Assembly (NCBI RefSeq): GCF_001421515.1
Contig: NZ_LMKM01000002.1
Location: 62,001 to 126,000 of the forward strand
Direction of reading: 5' to 3'
Origin: Pedobacter sp. Leaf216
Lineage (GTDB): Bacteria; Bacteroidota; Bacteroidia; Sphingobacteriales; Sphingobacteriaceae
DNA length: 64,000 bases
Part shown: piece after piece, positions 52,371 through 61,300 of the stretch
How the letters are laid out: each line of letters begins with the position of its first letter
Position numbering within the stretch: position 1 is the stretch's first letter
Translations under genes and position numbers: made by a program
Notes under the pieces: model-generated
What the model was told of the DNA's origin: nothing
Database searches by the model: none
Seen by the model: the letters and a program-made list of their open reading frames with translations, nothing else

Positions 52371-55300
52371 TTATCTAATCAGCGTTACTGTACCTTTTCT
52401 TAATGATGTTGTACCGTTGGTGAATGTAATATCAACCATATACACATACACCCCGATTGGTTGATTTACACCTTTGAAAGTTCCATCCCATCCATTTGCT
52501 ACATTATCTGATTGGAATATCAACTGACCCCATTGTGTGTAAATACTCATTTTAGCTCCTGCTATGGTATTACCATAAATTAGGAAGGTGTCATTTTTAC
52601 CATCGTTGTTTGGCGTAAATGCATTTGGTATGTACACCTGATCTCCGAATGGATTAGCTGCTTTACCGGTTACACTACCATTTGCACTGGTTTGACATTC
52701 AATCTGTCCTCTGGCTCTTACCAGGATGCTTACACTCTGATCTGGTTTTAAGCCAGTAACCAGGTAAGTTGTTCCGGTTGATCCATTTGTTGGATTGATC
52801 CAGGTTAAACCATTATCCAACGATACTTCGTAAGCCGTAGCACCTGCAACCGCAGCCCATGCAAACGTGATGCTATTTGCTGTTGTGCTTTGTACTACTA
52901 CCGCTGGTTTATCCAATACCGGAAGTATGGTTACCGTAACCGCTGTTCTTGTTGGACTAGCACAACCGCCTACAGCAATTGCCTCTACATAGTAGATTGT
53001 GGTAGCGGTTAAGTTTGGTGTGGTAAAGGTTATACCTTCTGCAAGTACAGGGCCGTTAGAGCTTGCAGCATACCATCTGTAAATTAAGCCGGCAACCGGA
53101 TTGTTTACAGTTAATATGGTTGAGCTACCCGAGCAAAGTGTTCCGTTTGCCGCTGTTACCGATGCTGGTGCAACTGGTACTGGCAAAGCAATTACATTTA
53201 CCGCTGTTCTTGATGATGAGATACATGTTCCGTTTGCACCTTCTACGTAATAAGTGGTGTTTGCAGTAACTGCCGGAGTAGTAAAGTTTACACCTGTTCC
53301 GGCCAATGTTCCACCTGCCGCAGCTGTATACCAGTTATAAGTAACACCTGCCTGAGGATTTGTAACCGTTAATATAGCAGGGCTTCCTGAACATACACTC
53401 ACCGATGTTGAAGCTACTGTTGGTACAGTTGGTTTAGCATTAACTGTTACCGTTACTTTAACACGGCCTCCGTTGTTGTTGCAACCACCTGTTCCGATTG
53501 CTAAAATGTAATAATCGGTTGTTGCAGCCAATGCAGTAACATTATAGGTTGTACCGGTGAATAATAAATTACCACCAACTGCTGCATTGTACCATTCGTA
53601 AGTAACACCAGGCTGTGCGTTGCTTACGGTTAATGTAGCTCCGTCGCCGGCACATATACCGCCGTTTGGTACGGTAACCACAGGGTTATTTGGTATCGCA
53701 TTTACCGTTATGGCTACTACCCTTGCTGTAGCTGCAGTGTTTTCACATTTGTTATCGCCCTTAACAGTTACATAATATGTTGTGCTTGCAGTTAATACTG
53801 GCGTAGTAAATACCGGACCGGTAAACACCACTGTATTTAATGCTGCATCGCTATACCAGGTAAATATCGGATTGGTTACCGTTGTGCTTGTTGCTGCCAA
53901 TGTTGCTGCTGAGCTTGCACATACTGAAGTTGATCCGTTTACGGCTATATCTGTTGCCACAGCAATTGGATTAACAGTAATGGTTACTGTTTTAGCGTTA
54001 GCTGCGGTGTTTTCACATTTGTTGCTTCCTTTAACCGTTACATAATAAGTTGTTGTAGTGGTTAATACCGGTGTGGTAAATATTGGGCCGGTAAAGGCTA
54101 CACTTGTTAATGAAGCATCGTTGTACCATGTAAATACAGGATTGGTTACTGTTGTAGAACTGGCATTGATTACTGCTGTTCCTGAACCACATACCCTTGC
54201 TGGCGTAGATAAAGTAATATCTGCCGCTGTTGCACCTGCATTAACATTTACGGTAACCACTTTTGCATTTGCAGCAGAACTTTCACATCTGTTATCACCT
54301 TTTATTGTGAGGTAATATTTAGTAGTTGCAGTTAGTGCTGGCGTATTAAAGGTTGCACCTGTAAACACTGGTGTAGTTAAAGCAGCATCACTGTACCAGG
54401 TAAATATTGGGTTGGTTACTGTTGTAGTGCTGGCTACTAAGCTGGCCGACGATCCTGCACAGATGGTTGCATCTGCCGCAGTAACATCAGTTGCTGAAGC
54501 TACCGGGTTAACCACAACGTTAACAGATTTAGCTGTTGCTGCACTGTTTTCGCATTTGTTATCACCTTTAACTGTAACATAATAAGTAGTATTAGCTGTT
54601 AATGTTGGTGTTGTAAATACTGCGCCTACAAAAGCCACATCAGTTAAAGTTGCATTGGTATACCAGGTAAATACCGGGTTGGTAACTGTTGTGCTACTTG
54701 CCGTTAATACCGCGGCAGAACCTCCGCATATGTTTGTTGATCCACTTACCACAACATCACTTGCAACTGCTATAGGATTAACTTTAATGGTAACTGCTGC
54801 TGCATTTGCTGCGGTGTTTTCACATCTGTTGGTTCCTTTTACGGTTACATAGTAAGTGGTTGTAGTGGTTAATACCGGCGTGGTAAATATTGGGCCGGTA
54901 AAGGCTACACTTGTTAATGAAGCATCATTATACCAGGTAAATACTGGGTTTGTTACTGTTGTAGAGCTTGCATTAATTACAGCCGTACCCGATCCGCACA
55001 CTAAAGTTGGTGCAGATAAAGTAATGTCTGCAAGGGTTGCTCCCTGGTTTACATTTACAGTTACCACTTTTGCAGTAGTACCAGAATTTTCACATTTGTT
55101 ATCACCTTTAACTGTAACATAGTATTTGGTTGTTGCAGTTAATACCGGGGTAACAAATGATGTACCCACATAAGCTACCGAAGTTAAAGCAGCATCATTA
55201 TACCAGGTAAAGGTAGGGTTGGTTACAGTTGTAGTACTGGCTACCAAAGTAGTTCCAGATCCTGCGCAAATTGTTGCATCAGTAGCTGTAATATCCGAAG

Positions 55301-58300
55301 CAGTTGCAACAGGATTTACCGTGATGGTAATTACCCTTGCAGTACCCGGTGCATTTTCACATTTATTATCACCTTTTACAGTTACGTAGTAAGTGGTTGT
55401 GCTGTTTAATGCAGGTGTAGTATAAGTTGCACCGATAAAACTTACATTGGTTAAGGCTGCATCACTGTACCAGGTAAATACCGGGTTGGTTACAGTTGGC
55501 GATGTTGCACTTAATACTGCCGATGATCCCGCGCAAGCCGATGTGCTTCCGCTCAAGATAATATCAGTAGTAGTAGCCAGTGGATTAACAGTTACCGTTA
55601 CCACTTTAGCATCTGCCGCACTGTTTTCACATTTGTTGGCACCTTTAACCGTTACATAATATGTAGTTGTGGCTGTTAATCCGGTTACGGTAAACGTTGG
55701 ACCTGTAAATACCACGCTGGTTAACGATGCATCGCTGTACCAGGTAAATACCGGTTGTGTTACCGTTGTGCTCGAAGCCATTAACATTGTGGTAGAGCCT
55801 GCACAGATTTTAGCATCGCTTACTGCAATATCCGCAGCAGTGGCAAAATCTTTAACCGTTACAGTTACAACCTCAGCGTTTGCGGCTAAGTTTTCACATT
55901 TATTATCACCTCTAACTGTTACATAATAAGTGGTGGTTGCGTTAAGTGCAGGTGTTGTAAAACTAGCCCCAACATATGCTACGGTAGTTAAAGCAGCATT
56001 GCTATACCAGGTAAATACAGGGTTAATTACTGTTGTTGTTGAAGCAGACAGTGCAGCTGTAGAACCTTTACAGATTGAGGTAATTCCGGTAATGGCAATA
56101 TCTGCATCTGTTGCTGCCGGATTAACCGTTATGGTTATCGGTTTGGCAGTTGCCGCAGTATTTTCACATTTGTTATCGCCTTTAACCGTTACATAATAAG
56201 TAGTGGTGGCACTAAGTGCCGGGGTAATAAAGTTTGCGCCTGTAAATGCTACTGTTGTTAAGGCAGCATCACTATACCAGGTAAATATTGGGTTGGTTAC
56301 CGTTGTGCTTGTGGCATTTAAAGTAACTGAAGAACCACCGCAAGTGGTGCTTGTTCCGGCTACGTTGATATCAGTTGGGCCTGCAACAGGATTTACCATA
56401 ATGGTAACTTCTTTGGCATTGCCTGGCGTATTTGCACATTTATTGGTTCCGCTAACGGTAACATAATATTTGGTGGTTACATTAATTGCTGGCGTATTAA
56501 ATACTGCACCAACAAAGGCAACCTGTGTTAAGGCCGCATCAGTATACCAGGTAAATACCGGGCTTGTTACTGTTGTGCTTGTTGCAGTAAGAACTGCTGT
56601 ACCAGAAGCACATAAAGATGTTGTTCCGGTTACAGTTAAATCGGTAGCTAATGCTGAAGGATTAACCGTGATTGAAACCACCGCACGAGTTGGGTTGGTA
56701 CAACCTGCGCCACTCACTGCTTCTATATAATAGTTGTATGTGCCCGCCGCAAGGTTTGCCGGTGTGGTAAAATTGCTGTTATTGGTTACCAGCATATTGC
56801 CACCCACAGCTGCATCGTACCAGTTGTAAGTAATACCTGCAACTGCCTGCACACTTAAAGTAGCTGAAGTACCAATACAGGTTGTAGCCGGATTGGTAGT
56901 TGATGGAATAGGTGTTACCGCCGGAGGTAAAACAGTTACCAACACTTTAGTACCTAAAGTTTCGCAACCATTGGCTGTTGCAGTTACCGAATAGGTATAC
57001 GTTCCGGCAGTTAAAGCTGGATCGGTTGTAAAAGTTACACCGTCTTTTCCTGCCTGGTAAGTTGTACCTAAGTACCATTTGTATGTTACTCCTGCCTGCG
57101 GATTCTGAACACTTAAGGTTGCAGATGATCCTTGACAAGCACTCGCCGTAGCGGCTGTAACGGTTGGCGTAGTGATTACCCTTTGAGCATAATCTAAATT
57201 AACAGAGGTTAAAGCACCAAGCAAGCCTGAACTTAATCTAAGTTCTACCCCGTCGAATCTATTGGTTGGTACGAAAGTTAATATGGCTGATGTTCCGCCT
57301 GATAATAATTTTAAATTGATTAATGGGTTCGATACAGCAACCGCATCGTTATTGCTGGTTGTACCCTGGAAAGTGGTTACCGTTAAGTTTGGCAATACAG
57401 CTACCGAAAGTAATGTACCCGGAGTGGTAATTTTCACCCTTAAAGTATCACCCACATTTGATAAACCAGTAAAACCAACCTGGTGGTAAACCGACGAACC
57501 TAATAAGCCTACCGGGATAACCAGGCTAGATCCTGTATTGATATCGTTATCAACCGCAAATGTTGGGTTAAATACACCTGCCAATACGCCTAAACCAGTT
57601 ACACCACTTGCAACAGTAGTTGTAGCCGCACCACAAGGTGTAACTACCGGGTTGCCGTTAGGTATTACTGTAACGGTTACAGTTGCCCTGCTTGTTGCAG
57701 TACAACCGCCAGGCACAGTGGCTTCTACATAATAGGTGGTGGTAGTGGTTAACTGTGGCGTTACATAAGTTTCACCTGTAAATACAGGCACCGTTCCGTT
57801 TGCTGTGGTGTACCAGTTAATAGTAGCACCTGCAGTACTCGAAGTTGCTTTTAATACTGCAACAGCACCTTCACTAATGGTAATTGATGGTGGTGTAATT
57901 ACCGGAACATCAATAGTACCCAATATAATTTTACCTTCTGTTCTTGTTGATGATGTACCACAGCCATTTACCGCTGCTACAAAATAACTTGTATTTGCCG
58001 TAATTAAAGGCGTTGTAAAGTTATCGCCGGTAAACAATACTGTTGTAGAGGTTGCACTATCGTACCAGTTGTAAGTAGTACCTGCAATTGGATTTTTAAC
58101 CTGGAAAGTAACCGATGTATTAGGGCAGGTATTAACCGATGCCGAAAGCAGATCTGGGGTTACCGGAGCTGGGTTAGTAGTTACGTTTACAACAGTTTTA
58201 TAACTCACACAACCAGTAGCAGAAACTGCTGCAACGTAGAATTTAGTGTCGCCAGTTAAAACCGGGGTAGTAAATATAATACCGTCTTTACCGCTTAAGT

Positions 58301-61300
58301 ATGTGCCTGTAGCATCGTACCATCTGTAAGTTAAACTTGCCGATGGGTTACTCACTTCAAGCTGTGCAGTTTGGCCAACACAAGCAGTAACATTTGCAGA
58401 AGTTACCGTTGGTGCAACCAAAATACGTTGTGCGTAATTTAAATTGATTGATGTTAAAGCACCCAATACCCCTGAATTTAACCTTACTTCTACCCCATCA
58501 AAAACACTGGTTGGTACAAAAGTGATTAAAGCCTGAGTATTACCGCTTAACAGCTGAATATTTAATAAGTTATCGTTTAATAAACGCGAATCACCGTTGC
58601 TGTTGGTGCCAACATAAGTGGTTATCGCAGCATTTCCCAATAGAGAAAGTGACAATAGTTTTCCTGGTGATGATACTAAAACACGTACCGTATCGCCAAC
58701 TTTAGATAGTGAACCAAAACCCACTCTCTGGTAAACAGATGCGCCAAGTGCGCCAACAGGCATTACCAGTGAAGAAGCTGTTTGCGTATCGTTATCAATC
58801 GCTAAAGCCGGGTTAAACACACCCGATAATAAAGCTACTCCTGTAACACCACCAACTTGTGTGGTTGCAGCCTCACATGGTACCGGGTTTGGAGATCCGT
58901 TACCATCAACCGTAATGGTTACCTGAACACGGCTTGCTGAAGTACAACCATTGGTAGAAACTGATTCTACATAATAAGTGGTAGTAGCCAATAGTGGAGG
59001 AGTAACATAAGTTGCACCTACATAAACCGGAGTGGTAGAAGTATTAGAAGTATACCAATTGAAAGTATTTGTTGGATCTGCTGAACTCGCCGTTAAAATG
59101 GCAGTTTGACCTGGACTTACCGTCGATGAACTTGCAGTTACCACTGGTAAAACCGGACGAGGATTTACTGATACTGCGGCAGCAGCACGTGCAGCACTTG
59201 TACAGTTTCCTTGTGATGCCTCTACATAATAAGTAGTAGCAGCCGTTAATGCCGGTGTTGGGAAAATCGCACCGGTGAATATCAAGTTTCCACCTGTTGC
59301 AGCATCGTACCATTTATACGTTACCGCAGCATCTGGATTAGCAACCGATAAAGTTGCAGATGATCCCTCGCAAACATTGGCAATTGTTGCCAATACCGGT
59401 GTTGGTAATGCCGGTGTAACGGTTACCGTAACCGGAACTCTTGTTACGTTCGGGCAACCGCCTTTGCTAACCTGTATATAATAAGTGGTAGTAGCTGTTA
59501 AAGCTGGTGTAGTAAATGTTTCGCCTGTGGCCAATTGTGTACCACCAGTTGCAGCATCGTACCAAGCCAAAGTTGTACCGCCGTTTGCTGTCGCAGTTAA
59601 AGTTGCAGTACTGCCAGCGCAAATGGTTTGTGCGCCTGCTGTTACTGTTGGGTTTGGATAAATTACGGTAGCACCATAAACATCTAAACTGGTTAAAGCA
59701 GTTACCAATGCCCCAAAGCTAACCTGTACCCTATCATAGGCACCACCTGCCAATATTGTTGCAGCGAAACGGTTGCCCGATAAAAGTTGAAGATTTAATA
59801 AGCCACCGTTTAACTGTACGGTTTTAACCACTGTAGTGCCGTTTAATACGGTAACGGTTACATTGTTCAACAAACCAACATCGGCCAATCCGGTTGGCAA
59901 TGCCAAATCTAAACGTAAACTATCTGTAGCTGTACCAGCAGCAGGGAAAATTAGTTGTTGGTATCCTGAAGAACCAACACCTACAGAAAGTGATATTCTG
60001 GTAAAGTTGGCAGGATCTGCATCTGTAGAATTTCCTGCACCGGTAATGCCACATAATAGACAGATTCCGGTTATACCAGAGTTTTGAGCATTAGCTGCGT
60101 TACAAGCTGTACCGCCACCGTTGTTTAAAACAGTTACAGTTACCGGAACACGGCTTGCGCTTTTACATCCGCTTGCAGTTGTTGTTTCTACATAATAAGT
60201 TGTGGTGGCAGCTAATGTTGGCGTAGTAAATGAAGTACCTGTGCCAACCTGCGTTCCGCCGGTAGCAGCATCGTACCATTGAATGGTGTTGCCTGCATCA
60301 GCCGTAGCCAACAAGGTGGTAGATTGGCCAGCATTAATTACCTGGCTATTGGTAGTTACCGTTGCCAAAGTTGCCGAAGGGTTAACAGAAACGTTAACCG
60401 CTGTTCTAGAACTTACTGCAGTGCCAGATACTGCCTCTACATAAAACACAGTAGGAGCAGTTACTACTGGTGTTACAAAAACGCCAGTATTATTGGTAAC
60501 CAATGGCGTACTGCCTGTAGCAGCATACCAGTTATAAGTTACGCCAGCCTGTAAATTGCTAACGCTTAACGTAGCAGAACTACCTGCACAAACGGTTGCC
60601 GCAGCAACTACCGGAGCATTAACGGTTACCGTTATGCTATAAGCTGTTGTTGCTTTGTTTCCATTTGCATCAGTTGCAGTTAAAGAGATGGTAAAGGTTC
60701 CGCCTAAAGTTGGAGTTCCTGTAATTTCTCTTGTTGCAGTATTAAAACTTAATCCTGGAGGAAGGTTTGTTGCTAAATAAGTATATGGTGCTGTGCCACC
60801 TGTTACCGCTGGTAAAGTTTGAGTTGGGTAAGGTGTACCCACAATACCATTTGGCAAACTTGCACCAGGTAACGATAATACGCCGATTACTTTTAACGCA
60901 TAGGTGTTACTTGCGGTTCTGCCTTCACTATCTGTAGCAATTACGCCTATAGCATAATTACCCGCCTGTGTAGGTGTTCCCGAAACTTCTCTTGTTGCCG
61001 GGTTAAAAGTTAAACCTGCCGGAAGGTTAGTGGCCGCATAAGTATAAGGACCAACACCACCAGTTGCAGATGGTAAGGTTTGGGTAGCATAAACAGTACC
61101 TTCTGTACCATCAGGCAAGGTTGCCGCAGGTAACAATAAAGGATCAACCACTACAATTGTATAGTTGTTGGTTGCAGTTTTTCCATCAGCATCGGTAACC
61201 GTTACCGGTACAGTGAAAGTACCAGCTTGTGTTGGCGTGCCTGAAATTGCTCTTGTTGCAGGATCAAAAGTTAATCCCGGAGGAAGACCAGTTGCAGCAT

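Noticed and set aside
53782..56730. A series of plus-strand ORFs of 80-90 codons at regular ~270-base spacing
   Set aside because: They are antisense shadows of the tandem adhesin Ig repeats: same period, no start context, Val/Thr-rich translation of the complement of the repeat.
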